Origin: Cardiocondyla obscurior
Taxonomy: Eukaryota > Arthropoda > Insecta > Hymenoptera > Formicidae
Assembly (NCBI RefSeq): GCF_019399895.1
Contig: NC_091880.1
Coordinates: 2,170,001 to 2,234,000 of the forward strand
Length of the DNA stretch: 64,000 bases
Direction of reading: 5' to 3'
Position numbers and translations under genes: made by a program. Positions 14,279 to 28,665 of this stretch are shown piece by piece. The notes beneath the pieces are model-generated. The model did not search any database and had not been told where the DNA came from. It saw only the letters and a list, made by a program, of their open reading frames with translations. Positions within the stretch are counted from its first letter, which is position 1. Every line of letters starts with the position of its first letter.

Positions 14279-15090
14279 GCTGGCTAAATCGACCGGGGCG
14301 AATCGCAGCTTCTTCGCTCTCGAAAAATTACCAATCAAGGCGGAATCCGCGCGGCAACGTGAATACTATCGAGACGCTCTGGAGCGTGAATCTGCAACGT
14401 TGCATCATAATTACTCTTTCTGACAATCGCTGTTTCTTGTCGCTAATGGTACGTGATTGTCCGCGGAGGCGTAATACGGTATCGCGCTGTTACGGCCGAC
14501 GTCAGAAGTAAGTCGAGTGCGAGAAGAGGTGTTAAATTCGTGTTTCAATTTCTCGAACGCAAGCTCGCGATTGCGAAGCGTCGTGCTAATTAACCGGTGT
14601 AACCCTATATCGTGATAACATTAAATATTCGTGCGAATAATGCGACGAAGTCTTCTCAGTAATAAAACGCAGTCGCTTCCTGTGAATCATACAACCGCCA
14701 CCCTCGTGCACGTTAAAAGCACGTTTATTCTTCGTGCGGTCGCTTCTTTCTTCCCCGAACGCCGTCGCTTATCGCTATCGTTCGTCGTAATTGTCACCCT
14801 GATATCATCGTGGACGTCACCAAGCAGTGACATCATTCAAACGCGAAAAGAAAAAAAAAAAGCTAGCCGGGATCGTTAATATTATTTGCTTAGCGCGCGT
14901 CTCGGACATGAGAAAGCGCGTGGAGACGGACGGAACAGGTAGACGAACACGAAGAGCTGAGACAGCTAAGTAAACATTCTCGTTTCGCTGGGTGCAGCCG
15001 CGTGCAAGCGATCAACGTACGTACACGCACGCATGATGCACGCGTCGAGGTTTTATTTGCTCGTGAACGCGACTTGCGAATCCGTGCGTA

Positions 15091-15250
15091 CTGAGAGAGA
15101 AGTATAGCTACTTTTGAACCCAACCATAATTTCATGGTACATTCAACAATGAATATGATAAATTAATTATATTCATTACATATTTTATATTGCATAAAAA
15201 TTTACAAGGTATAAAATACGAAGTAAAAGAATTTTTTTTTTCTAAGTATG
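15091..15250. mobile_element. MITE-like element, copy 2 (right end degraded)
   Basis: It begins with CTGAGAGAGAAGTATAGCTA and continues through CTTTTGAACCCAACCATAATTTC. This matches the inverted terminal repeat of the element at 34,443-34,699 closely and copy 1 more loosely. The interior is AT-rich. The right terminus is uncertain: a sequence resembling the reverse-complement end (AAGTAAAAGAA, then a T run, then CTAAG) lies near 15,220-15,245 but is poorly conserved. The end coordinate is therefore approximate. Confidence 0.45.
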
Positions 15251-18200
15251 CACCTGCAACAAAGATGATGAAGTTACCGAGTTTTCGCGCTATTATTAGA
15301 ACCAGCTTTTTCCTAATTTGTACGGTGATGAGGCGTCTCGGCTCATTATGCTCGCTAGTAAAGTCGCGCTTCTCCCTTTTCGATTCCGATCGCGGCCAAG
15401 CTTGAGGAAAAGAAACGACGGCGCCGTCACGGCAGACGCCGGATGACGCGCACGTCACGCGGCGTAATTGAATGATTATTGTTAGACCATAAACGGCGCT
15501 CGCGAAATACGCGCTTCATTAGTGATCGACCAAAGAATATTTTGCGACGAAAATCCGTGCGCTCCGTCGCGTCCTGCAATTTTCATTAAGGACGCACGGG
15601 AACGTCCCACTCTCGTTTCAGCACCTTCGCGTGCTCCGACATCATTTTAAATCATCGAGTGGTGATTATCATCTCGGTGTAAAAGTCGCGTTCCCTCGTT
15701 CTTTATCTTTCAGGATTTTTCCGGCTTCCCTTTCCGCCTCGTTTTTCATTGCCCCGTAAACGGTAACGGGCGTTTTTACAGCGTTCGACTGCGAGAACAG
15801 CTGCCCGTTCTTTGTCCGCAGGAAGGGTTTCCTCGAATCGAGCCGCGTAGGTCCGGAACATGACGTCTCAAGGCTGCCAGGCATACACGGTCGCGTCGCG
15901 TCTCGATACGCTTAAACGGCTTCCCATGGAGAACGGGAAAAATCTAATTGGTTATCGGAAGCTGCGGCGTGAGGCATTCGCGTCGATCAGCTCGCTCTTC
16001 TTCGCGCGTAATTAGATCGTTATTATTCGCTATCACGGGATAAAACGCACGCGGCGGGCATGATTAAATTAAATATAAAGCCTAATTAGTGTCCCGTGAC
16101 GGCAGTGACTGCAGCCATTGTCGAATTATTAACGAGCGCGCGCGGACACTCGACATATCTCGCATTTATCTCCCTACACTTGTATTCACGTGATAAAATA
16201 ATAGGGTTCCAATTACGATAATTACAAGGCTATCTTTATTTGCCTTTACCATACGGCGAGACATACGGATCAGGGGGAAGGGGAGTAAAGAAAAGAAAAT
16301 AAAAGCTGCCCGGTCTATTCCCGTAAAATTGTCCACATCCGGAGCGAAGGAGCAGAAAATTACGCACACCTGACTAAGTGTGCACAACGCATGAAACTTT
16401 CCGCCTGTGCTGATTCTAATCGAAGGAGCCCTCTGACGAGTCCAGTTTAGGGGTTTCTAGATCTCGACTTGTAATTCCCGAGCAGACGCCCTCCCGGCGG
16501 CGGAACAGGTAGTTGAACTGGCGAGCGGAGATGCGCTCCGATCGACGGAATGAATGGAGCCTGGACGGGCCTTCGCTCGTATCGCGTCTGTGTTTTCCGC
16601 GATTATTGCTTGCGTCGCGTCGTGCAGTTTGCGCTTCGCGTAATCAATCGCCATAAAAGCACGCGGCTATATTTAAAAACGCGGTCCAGCTCCGAGTGAA
16701 ATGCTCGCTACCGCGTCCTTTAATTTATGCGAAAGCGAAGGGGGAACGGGCCCGGGAATTCGACCATGCGAGGGAAGAAGACGACATTCGAGGTCCGTCA
16801 CAACACGGCGTCACTTCTCTGTCAAACCGGATTAGACCGACGGACGGGCGATGTCGGGCGGGGCAACAGTGAGTTTTTGCTTTCTTTTTTTTTTCTTTTC
16901 TTTTTTTTTTTCATAGGAGCACGTTGTTGCTTGCGAGACCAAGGCGTATCGCGATAGAAGTCCCGAGAGAGGCCCACGCGCGGTTCGCGCCGCTTTCACC
17001 GGGCCCCGTGCTCCTACGGGTGACGATAAATTCGTGGGCAATATTGATAGCGACACCGCGGACAAGATCCGGTCCGGCCTGTCCCTCGCCGGGATAAATT
17101 CTTTTAACGAGCGAGTGCACGTCACGGCGAAGCGCATTGTTGTCGGCGCGATCTGTCTCTCTCGCTCTGCTGGCCGCGATGGGCCCCTCGATCATAGGCG
17201 GGCAGTGAGTTATGCGCGCAATCGCCTTGGCAGAGATACGAATGACGTGCGAGGATAATCTATCGCGCGGAGATCGCACGATGGACCGACAACGGGACGG
17301 ATGCTGCGCGGCGCCGACGCTCCGCGAAGCGATCGCGCTAATTGAATTGAGCCGTGAAAATTAGTACTATTCGAAACGCGCTTGACTCAAAAACGAGAAA
17401 AGGAAAACGCTTTTTTCGTTCACCTTTGTTAGCCTAAAGAGATGAGTTACTATTGACAAAGTTGACGCGAGTCAACGTCGATTAAAACTGATAGAAACGA
17501 CAGCAGAAAAATCGTGGATTATAAATGAACATTTCAGGAGAGAGAGAGAGAGTCTATTTGAATAATGATTATTATTGACGCAGTAGCAGGATAATTATTT
17601 TCCGCGAACGGCTCACGGAGAGGAAAGAATGATCCACCTTGTTTGCTCGTACGTCTTTTACGGCTATCAATTTCCTTAACGAAATGAACTCGCGCACATG
17701 CTGCCGCGTCGTAAATTATCGTAGAACTTGACGGCGGTGGGTGTCTCTATTGTAGACGGATGTTTAATTTACGCGACTGTTACACGACCTCGGACGCCGC
17801 ATCATCTTTGTTCGCCGTCTCGTAAGATCGTCCCGAAACGACTTAGATGCGTAAACGAGAGGCCGGCTCGAACGGTAGTCGGCTACGTTTATTGCCACCG
17901 TTAATTATTTTACGGTCAGTCATTACTGTCGCGACGCGGTCATTTCGCGAGATAATGTATTGCATCGCTGCGTTACGTTTTGCAATGCCGAAAGCCGGAG
18001 GCGCAAGCTAGCTAACCCACACGGGCATTCCAGCGGAATGCGAGAAATCGGATGATAATTTAATTACACGAACGACAGGCTTTTTTCGCGTCTATTTAGT
18101 CGACCCGTACGCGTTTGGCTCTCAGGATCAACCGCCGGGACAGCGGGCAATTACTAAAAACTTGTCGCATCACGCGCCGACGGGGCGAATTTTTGCTCCA

Positions 18201-21200
18201 GCCGGAAGACTAAGCCGAGTTTAGCCCGAACGTGGCCTTAATTAATTAACGAGACCGACGAATCGCCGGGACCCTGGGGAGCCGGGCCCGGCCGGAAAAC
18301 CGGCGTTCCGTACGAGCGATTGGCGCGTTCTTCCGGGCGTATCCGCGCTCTACGGTGTGCTAATTCGGTTAAATGCTTAATTGCTTAATTTCATTTAATA
18401 CGTCTGCTTTCCGAGCGGCTGCGCTCGCCTGTCTCGGCTTATCTCTTCTTCCGTCCCGCGGACTTTTTCCGCGCGCGCTTCTCCGCCCGATTGACATTCC
18501 CGATCCCTCCCCCTTCCTCCAACCATTACTTTATTCCAGCTCCTTGGCTTCGTCCCTACCGATTGTTCCAGACGTTCCACCTTCTCGAGGACGGCCTGGG
18601 GATTCGGGGAAGGGAGGATGCGTTTCCGCCGCGGCCGATCCATTCGCGACGAGGTCGACGGCCTCGCCACGGCCGGGCCATCACGGTAGAAAGAAATCAC
18701 GAGCATAATTAACGAATGATTGATCGATGCGTGTCGCACAAGCTATGCATGCGCATTGGCTCCGTCTCCGTTCCCTGCATGGTCCCGACGATGTATCTTC
18801 GTCTTTCTTCGGCGCGTTGTCGTTTCTGCCTTTCTCTCCGCTGTTCCCGCTGCCCCCCGGCAAGTTCGGTTCGCGATCTCTTTTTCTTTTGCCTTAATTT
18901 AGTGCCCATCCGCGGCAGGCGTACGCCCCGAGAATCGCGTATACGCGCAAGTGGTTTTTTGCTGCGACGACGATCGCTACCAGTCGAGCTGAGACCGTGA
19001 ATCACAATTTAACGTACGTTCACTATAATTATAATGTATATATTTCTTTCTTTTTTATATATTAATGTTTAAGAGATTTTCCGTAATCCAACGGTGGGCG
19101 CAAAAACGATCGATAATCTCGGGTCGGCTCGGCGAAAAATAATACGACGCTGTGATTTAATAATCCAACAATTAATGCCGATTATAAAATTTGAGACAGT
19201 CATCGTTGAATCGGTGTCTGGTCACATACTTGCTCTCGAGTAATTCCAAGGTTGGGAACGCGAATCGCGCCCGGAACTCGACAGTGGACGATTCGAGAAC
19301 GCCATGCGGTTAAGACGATACGAGGTATTCTATTTGTTTGATCCGCCGCCAATTAATATCCGTTAGAGATCGTGTCAGCATGTTAGATCATTGTCTCTTA
19401 ATGGCAAACCAGTCGCGCGCTTCTTCGTGCGCCGAAGAGCACTCGCGAACCTTTGAGGGAGTTGTGCAATTCTGCGAGTGATGAAAACGCTTTTCTCGAT
19501 CCGTTAGCAATTAAAATCCGTTACGGAATTACAATTGCGTAAGGCATTGTCTTTTATCGGCAGCGGCACCGCGACGGGAGTCGGGAGCGTCTTGAGGAGC
19601 ACGAAGTCATTAAGCGCGGCATGTTGTGTGTTCGACAAACCTGCGAGCGATTGCGATAAGGCCAAGCCAAATTGAATATGTAATTAAATCGAACGGACGA
19701 ACGAATGAAATAATAGGTGTCATCTGATAATGATTCCCTCCCTTGTTCTGCCAGTCACGGTGTCGAAGCAGCGCAAGATTAAAGTCGTGTTCATTTCGTG
19801 ATCCGACAATACTTTGACCCCACCCCACAGTTGATAATTAATTGATCAGATATCGCGTGTTGATCACGCTATTAGCTTTGAGTTCGACGGATCTAGGGCT
19901 GCCTAGGTCGACGACCCGCTCGCTAAGCCGGCGGAAATAATACGCTACGGATTTTCACGTTTCCATGCTTATTATTTTAAATATTTATTTTTAATTATCG
20001 AGCGAAATAATAACTTCGCATTAATATTATTTTACGTTTTGATATTATATTATTCATTTCCCTGTGTCGCTTACATACCTAATAGTAATTTTAAAAAATA
20101 TGTGTAACCAACCGGTCGATATGCAGCAGCGGAGTTGTAATTACGATGATACCGTAACATAAAAATATAAAATTCTTAAATTGTAAAAATTTAAAAATAA
20201 TATCTAATATAAATTTTTTTTTTTTTTTTTAATTATTAATTTCAAATAAATTTTAAAATAAAATATACTGTAAGAGTATAGTTCGAATACGGAGATTTAT
20301 GGTCACGACGTTAGAAGAGACTATAAGTAATCTACGCGAAGTACCGACTTCGTAAATGCTCTCTGAGTGAAGAGATGATAGAAGTCACTTTGTATTAACC
20401 AACATGTTCATTTATTAGTTATAATTACTTTTTCAAGACGTGAACGCGCGGAACTCCGTTCACTGCGTGTTATACGGCTCGACCGCCAGGCTCAGGTAGC
20501 TGTGGAATGTTGCGCATATAAGGTCGCTCGTCCACCCGCGCGACTTTATTTACGTCTTTTTATTGATTTTTTTATATAGTTTAAGAGTTGATAAAGCGAA
20601 TATTACATCGCATATTATGTCAAATATAATTATGTGATATTTTTTTATTTCAATTACGACGCGTATAAGTCTCTGTCACGACTTGCAAATCTTACAAGCT
20701 CGATGTTACATTTTCTATTTCTTATTTGACACGTTATATCGATAAAAAACGCGCAGCACCTGAAAAAAACTGTCCGCTTTAATACGAGAAATCTCAGATT
20801 TCGGCTTCCATCAATTATACAAATTGCCTGTTGTACAAACGACCTCCGGGTTCTCATGCGAGACGACAGCGACCGGTTCCGCGAGCAATTTACGTTACGG
20901 TCAGTTATTGTTTCCAATCGACGCCTGTCTGCGCCGAAAATCCGTGAAAGCTGCGAGGAATCCGAAAGGGGTATCTCGACGATCGAAACGCGTCGTGGCC
21001 GGCCAATCGATCGCGACCGTTACGGATCGGGGCCGATGCGAGATCGTACGAGACGCTTCTGACGTTTGCGAGGCAACATGAAAAGAAGTCACGGTAGATA
21101 GTCCCGGGCAGATAAGGTGAACCGACACGAGCCATCACCTCGACTTCTCCGTTGTCCAGAGAGAAGAGAGACTTCGCTCCGCCGCGTCCAGGCTTTTCGT

Positions 21201-24200
21201 TTGTGTATTCGGTTACCGGGCGTTTCCGCGGACCGCGCTCTCGAGTTAGTCTCTTCGTCTTCTCTAGCTCGAATGCGCACGAGTGTGCATTTTCACTTGA
21301 AAGCCTGGCCCGCGTCACGACAGCTCCTTTCTACGTATCCCTTCGAGCTTGTCTTCGCCGTAACGGCTGCAGACGACGCGGAATCCCGTGAATGGCTCGA
21401 CGTTGTCGAACACCCGGCACGGAGTTATTCGCGAGCGTGACGTACACGTAACTTTTCACTTTTCGCGGAAGCCCTCGGCGAAGCGAAAGCGGTCTTGTAA
21501 TTGGAGTAACGACGTGAGAAGATCTCGCAATTGTCCGCCGAGGGTTACCCGGGTCTATTCGGGGCGACGCTTTTTTTTTTTTTTTTCATTGAATCCAATT
21601 CTGACTGTCAGTCATCGTAACCACAGATCACTCCGAGCGGTACTGCGAAGGGAGATAAAACGTGGAAGGGCAACGGATCCTTCCAGGACAACCTGTAGAA
21701 GTTCTTGCCGGTCCCCGCTGTCGTCGCGGTTTTGTAACAGCTGATTGTAAAGTGCTTTGCGTCTGGCAGACTCACAGTACTCTTTGTAATTAATGACCCA
21801 CCTTTACATAATGCGCGGTGACCGACGGCTTCCTTTTTATTGCGAAATCGTCCCGTGCCGGGCGACGTTAATTAATAGCGCTCTCAATGACGAAAGGCAG
21901 ATGCAATTACTGTTTTGTCACATCGTGCCAGCAGAAGCATCCGCGCTGCGTCTCTTTGTGAGCTCGCGACGCATTAATTCCCCCTGTCATTATGCGCTAC
22001 GAGAATCATTCGATAAATCATTCGTCAGTACGATCTTCCCCCCACCCTTCTTTCTCTTTCTCTCTCATCGTTACGTTGCAACGATCGGGAATACTTAAGC
22101 ACACCGCGTATATATGGCCCGACGCTTTCTTGCCCAGCGACTACCACCGTCGCCACTCTGCCACCGGTCAATCAGGGATTTTATTCAGTAAACCGCCGCG
22201 CCTTAACCAGCGTATCGCATTAAACGGGGCCCTTCTTGCAGTTTTCCTCCCCCTTCGTCCCTCCCGCCGTCCTGCTTTGCGCCCGTTCGCGCATGAATTA
22301 TTCATATCGCCGACTCAATTCTGCAAGGGGGTCCGTCGCTCTGGAAGTCAGTCAGAAGTACAGGTTCGGATTATAATAGCGTTCATCGCGCGACGCGAAA
22401 ACACACCGAGCCACCGATCTCGGATTAAAGCGCTGCGCACAAGGTAGCATCATTTCCATTTAAAAGTCTCGCCCCGAGGATCCATTCGCGATGGAACTTT
22501 CGAAAGTTAGAGCGCCCCGTCGGGAGCACCGAGGGCCTCATTGACATCAATACGCTCAATATTATTTCAGTAGACTGTCATTACTTCGTAGCGACTCCGC
22601 GCCTTTGAAAAAGACGTTTAACTTCCGCGGCATCGCCGGCGAATTCGGATCTTAAACTCTCGATGTAACCGGAGTGTTCCGGAAATTTATACAATACCTC
22701 GAGAGCACGATTTACAACAACGCGGGGTGGAATTTTCCCATTAAAAATTCAAACGAGATTACTTAACACTGAAAAAGAGAATTTTCAAGGAACGAATTAA
22801 AAAAAATTGACTGTAATTTTATTAAATTTTAAGTTGCACTTTAAATGCGAAAAAACATTATTAATGACGAGCGGAAAATTAGATTTCTGACGAGAAAGAA
22901 GTTATTTTCAAAAAAAAAAAAGAAAAAAATACATTTTACGGGATTTAGGGCACGTACGAAAACACAGAGATACGTTTCCTCAATTAAGCGAACGCGGCAA
23001 AAAACCTTACAAGTACCATTTCCAAGGCTCGTATCGCGGGAGCGTTATACGACCGAAACGGAAGTACGGCAATTTTTCGTGCCAGCTCGGACGTTCGGCA
23101 CTCGAAACCCCGCGAATTGACTTTCGATTAAAATGGAGATAACGCAGGTAACAAGGACGTACAAAATATCGTGTCGACATCAATCGTGCGGCGACATCGA
23201 CGCGCGCAACGGAATTGCAACAAAGTGAAACTCGTTTCGGTCGGGATTTCAGCCAAGCGCGCGTGTACGGCGATCGACATAAACCTTGGGCGACTCGATA
23301 AATGCCTCGCACCCGGTCCCGCGCGCCCGTCCTGTAACTTACGTCCGCCTTTTCGTTGCGCGGTTTGCGTTGTTTCAGATACGGTTTCCGCGTCGTAAAA
23401 TTTCGTTATTTACGAGATATCGCGGCGCGCAAAGGGCTGCCTGGCCGAGCAAGAGGCCCTTTGAGGCTCGCGCCATGGCGGGTCTCTAGTTACGGTGTCA
23501 CAACACGTCACTAATAAAATTTACCGCGGCACCGTAGCTTAATTCGCCTTTAACGCTCGCGCGGCGTGCAAACGGCGCGGGCGTGAATGAATCCAGCTCG
23601 CCGGTTGAAGCAGAATATAACGCGAATCGTATTGAACTTTCCGATCCCGGGCTATGATCGATCGCCATCCGCTCAGGCGGAACCGAGAACCGGGTAGCAA
23701 ATCGGAGAGGAAGCCCACCTGCGCCGCGCATTCCGCGGACGAGACAAAACAAGGAGCTTAAGTAACAAGACGGACAGCAGGCTAAGTGAGTGAGAACGGA
23801 CCGGCGATCAATAATTCCGCGGGAACGGGATCTCGTTTTTGCGCGGCGCCTCCGCGGCATTTGAAGATTACCGCGTTGACGTGTCGGCCGGGTCGATTCT
23901 CGTTATCGGCGTCGCTTACGCAAACGGTACGGTAAATCATTGTTCGCGTTAGCCGGCTTCTCGAGAGTCACACGTCGACGACGAGGTTCCGACGATAAAT
24001 CCGGAAATCGCGAAACAAACTTGCGCCCTTTCTTAAGTTACGACTTCCGCCGTTTGATCGTCAGCCGAATTATTAATAATAATTATTAATAACGACGACT
24101 TTACGCCGCCATCTAAGCGAATGACTCGGGCAGTTCGTTATTTTCCGCGATAAAAACCGCGCGGGAGTTTTGTCTCCGCAGCCGCATTGTAAACTTGCTA

Positions 24201-24542
24201 CATTTATAACCAAACGGTAACGACTGGAACGAAGTCCATTGTGCCGTTTCGCTGACACTCGTATTAAACCGACGTAAAGTATTAGCTCTAAAACGGTGTA
24301 ACGGCGGTAACGTTTAACAGACCTTTGTAATTCGTATGGCGGCTTGCTCGGTAACTGAATTGTGCAATTTTGTAACGTTAATGCTGCGTTAAGTAATTTT
24401 ATAGGATTATAAACCTTTATTGCGACTCTGGCGACAAGCGGTAACGGTTTATCGCCATTCGCAGATTTCTTGATTGACAGTAATCGTTAGTAGATCGTAA
24501 TAGATCATAAGAGCATTAAATTTATGAAATGTATCCAATTTA

Positions 24543-24584
24543 AATCAGTTACATGAATCAAAATTTTGATTTACGTAACTGATT
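24543..24584. repeat. Loopless 42-bp palindrome
   Basis: The arms are 21 nt each and meet at AAAA/TTTT. By hand, 19 of 21 positions pair by Watson-Crick rules, one is a G-T wobble and one is a mismatch. The outer half of each arm is AATCAGTTAC or its complement. It sits at the edge of an AT-rich tract with TATATA and a T run. It could be a cruciform-prone site or the remnant of an inverted-repeat insertion. Confidence 0.7.
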
Positions 24585-27500
24585 GATCTTGAAATATTCT
24601 CTCTTTTACATTTTTATATTTTATATATATATTTTTTTTTTTTAATTATATTTTATCGTATTTATATATTTTTTATCATATTTTATCATGTCGCTGTATC
24701 GTTCTTGAAATTATTCCAACGGTTCGCCGATTCTTTCTCCCGTGTATACGTCGGATGGGAAATTTTGTCTCATCAAGGCTATAAAACATTTTTGGCACAG
24801 CGTATTCGGACATTCTAAGACGTTATATGTGCCGTTAGGACAGAGTCAGCTTCTATTCTCTAGACGATCATATCGAGCGGTCGTAAAGCATTGGCTTCTC
24901 TCAGGACCGAATCGGCGACGCTCTCAATGGTGGCTGAGCGACGGATTCGCCGCTGAGAAGAAGGGGTTATGCTAATTTTACGATTACATCCCCGACCTAG
25001 TTGCCGCGCGCAACGTTCCTGCGACGACGCTCACGGATGCCGACGGAGATTTCATACTGTCACCGCGGTTGAACGTTAAGCACCATTGTCGGCATCGAAC
25101 AACGGTATTATGACTATCGCGGCCCCTCGCCTATCTCCCTAGACGCTGCTTTTGTCCCCCCGCTCCCGCTCACCTGCTCACCCACAGCTCTTGTCATGCT
25201 CATTACTTCGCGATCAATAGCTCGCTCGAAGGTCCCCCGCCGGGAGGTTGGCTACGTGAACGAGATTTGCGAGTCCGACCTGAGATCTCGCGAGGGAAGT
25301 TACGACTCGCTCTCCGGCAACTTAATTAAAACAATTCGGACGAAGGGTCGTTCGATTTTAATTTCAATTACATTATCCTCCTCGTTTATTGTAGCACGCT
25401 TTCTATTTACGCGATACCTTTTAGCGAGGCAGATATCGACATTAAGATCCGGACGAACACAATTCGACGTACAATAGAACGGCGGAAATGTATCTTATTG
25501 TTAGTTATTAAGAAACATCGCGCACAGGTCGAGAATCGTGTATCTGCTCGTCGTGTTCTAATTGTTTTATTTTTGTCTCAGTAAAATTGCTGCGTAACGG
25601 ATCGCGGCTTGATACACGAAACAAGCCTGACGTGACTTGGCTTCTTAGGAATCTTCGAACCGGCTTTGTTGCGTTCGGAGCGCGTAGCTCCTAGGCGGGA
25701 TTAAGTTGGAGTGTATATTCTCGGCAGAATTATCGTCTATAATTAGTCGCTGGTGAAAGAGGAATTAGGCGTATTAAGTTATGCGCCTAAATGTTATTGC
25801 ACATGCAGCTCTTGTATCAAGTGACGGAATTGCTTATGTAAACACGATATTACTAGAAGCACGGATTACTTAAATAACTCAAGCGGAAGGAATTGTGTGA
25901 CGATAAGTTGACACGGAAATCCGTTTAAATTTTGTATAACGATTTATGTAAAACGCAAGTTAATATCGCGCTACCTCCATGCTGTGTAATAATATTTGCG
26001 AGGCAAAATTTTATTAATTACCATGGTGGTAATCGTTGAAATATAATCCATCGGTGGTATAATTAAGGTACAAAAATTAAGTAACAAGTCGTACTTAAAA
26101 GGGCAAAAGCAAAATATAAAAAATAAAAATTAATATTTTTTAAAAATTGAGGATAAATTTAAAAAGAAATTTTAAATCAACACAGATGTAATTATAAATA
26201 TAATTTCGTTATTTCTATAATAACCAATCGATTTAAAACTGTAAATGATAATTAAAGAACGATTTAATCTCGACAGGGTCTGATCTTTCGTAATAAAATT
26301 TTCAGCTTTAATTAAACTCCCGAATTAAATATTATACGATAATTAACGCCCAAGAACGCGATATTGTAATTTAATACGAAAATTTCAATTCCGTAACATA
26401 ATGAACGTAACAAGATGACGACAATCTGGTAGCGTTACATGCAAAAATGCTGTCTCGCGCGCGTTAAGGCTTCGCGTCTGCCGTAAGACTTTAATCGCGA
26501 AAGACACGAAGGAAGACTGATTGTGCTTTTAATGCACGCAACCTCACGCGGTCGATTAAGTATCGAGCGCGTTTAATCGGCGCTTTTTCCGACACCTTCT
26601 TCTTCGAGAACGCCCAAGAAAACTTCGTATCCTTCAAACGGAACTCTCGACAGATCGAATTAAGAACGAGCAGAAATTTTAAAAAGGAATAATCATAATT
26701 ACAATATTACGCACTTTCGTAGGCCTTATCTCGACTGCATTTTCTCTTTCTCTCTCTTTCACGGCGTTCGTCGGATATTTCGTAGACTGATAATTGCAGC
26801 TATAAATTCAAGATTAATCGAGCCCAATGCTGCCTGTCGTTGCCTCCTCTTCGCGAAATCCATTTCGCGCTATAAATCAATCGACCCGTTTCTCTCGTTC
26901 CTCGCGCGATCCTCTCGCACCTCCTCCCGATAAAACTTCGACACTCTCTCCCCCCTCGATCTCGGAGTGAAGATGGTGCTCGCGAGATAGGTTGCAGCCA
27001 CGAGCATGAGCTTCGGCATTAGCCCCACAGCTCGTTTTTCGAGTGCGTGCGATCGAGTCTCACGATTGCCCGAAATTCTCGGAATAATAAAATTGATCTC
27101 GGCCGTGTATCAAGATCCAACCGCGAAATGCAATATCGGCCTCGAAAGCCGTACCCCGAAATCGAACGGTACATTGTTGAATCCGGGATGAATTTCGGGC
27201 GTAAACGCTCGCCCCGGGAGAAAATACACGTTGCATTTAATTTAATTTTTCAATCTATAACGCGCAAAATTATTTACGTTGCAGCGAGCGCGCGGGGTTT
27301 CAGCTCGCGCGGGATTATTTATACTCCGGAGCAATCTGATTTCATTTCCGCGCGCGGAAAAGCACTCGGGCACGGGTTCTTCCTCGTCGCGCTTTTCTGC
27401 GTTCCGGTTCGTTCCCGTGAATAACGGCCGCGCATGGCTCGGCCGCGAAATTAAAAAGGGTCCCGATACGACGTAAGTTCGAGAGCGGACTAAGGGCAGG

Positions 27501-28598
27501 CGGTGAGAAAAGGGTGGAACGGGGCGCGCGATGGCTGGCGGGATGGATAGGTGGTCGAGAACGTACGCGGGCACGCCCTTCGAGGCGCGATCTCGCGCGA
27601 TTTAGGGCTCTTAATTATATGTGTGTGGAATGGAATAGCGTGCATTTTCGAGGCGGGGGAGGCGAAACGTACGCTCGTACGTGCGAGGATCATCCCGCGC
27701 GTTTACGTTCCGCTCTTTCTTCTTCCTTTCTCTCTCTCTTTTGCGCCCCGTGCTCCTTCCACCTCCTCGTCCCCCTTTTCTCGCTCTCTCTCTTTTATAC
27801 GCATTATGAATAAATATATGTGCCGCATATTGACGCGCGTGCACGGGGCGTGGTGTGCCCGGAGCGTTGACCAGGGCCCGACCGAATCTGGGCGATCTGT
27901 TTTCTCTGTATCTCTCCGTCCACATCTTTCCGGACCATATCACGGAAACGCGCTGTTCGTTTAACACTGGCGTCATTACGCGGTACGCTCTTCGGAGACC
28001 TACTGTCGGGTCGCGGCATCTAACGAATTGAAAATCCGATTGTCCTAATTCGTTTTGAAAAGTGACGTAAATCACGTCCCGAGAGGTTTGCCAGAATAGC
28101 GAGGTCTTCTTTTTTTCTTTTTACATCGACCCGCGATACGCTCGCTTCCATCGTTTCATATCACCGTCAACATTTAGGTAAATCGAATTAGTCGCGATTT
28201 TCAAATCAATCAAACTTAGTTACGCGATCTGGATGCATTTTGCGGTAATGGACGAGCTCGAAATATTACTTTTCTCTGTACTTCGTGCTTTTATGAAGCG
28301 CAGTTCGTCGCGTGTTTATTCGTCGTAGCTTATCGACGATCCGTAATCCGATAAAGTTTCAAAGATAGCTCGCGCCAGGCAGCTGCCGCGCGCAATCGCG
28401 CGAGATGGTTGCGATAGGCATGAATAAGTCATAAATATCGAACAATTAAGAACCACTTAGCGTGAGGTACGATATCGGCGATCGAGAGATCGGGCCGTCC
28501 ACCCGCAACTCGAGACGAAGTCATTCCGAGCCTGTATATCCGTGAAATTAAATCGTGCGTTCGCGGTGATCATCCGTCACACGTATCGGCGTATATCG

Positions 28599-28665
28599 GG
28601 CGTGCATACGTTCATGCGTGCACATACGCGTGAGCGCGCATATACGTGCGTGCACGTGCACGCTA
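28599..28665. repeat. Alternating purine-pyrimidine tract (Z-DNA-prone)
   Basis: About 65 bp are dominated by GT, CA, CG and TA steps (for example GCGTGCACATACGCGTGAG and GTGCGTGCACGTGCACG), with few breaks in purine-pyrimidine alternation. Such tracts favour the left-handed form under supercoiling. No gene is adjacent. Confidence 0.6.

Noticed and set aside
23330..23400. Minus-strand donor GGAC|GTAAGT after a lysine-rich frame
   Set aside because: A stop lies a short distance upstream and no acceptor AG opens the frame.
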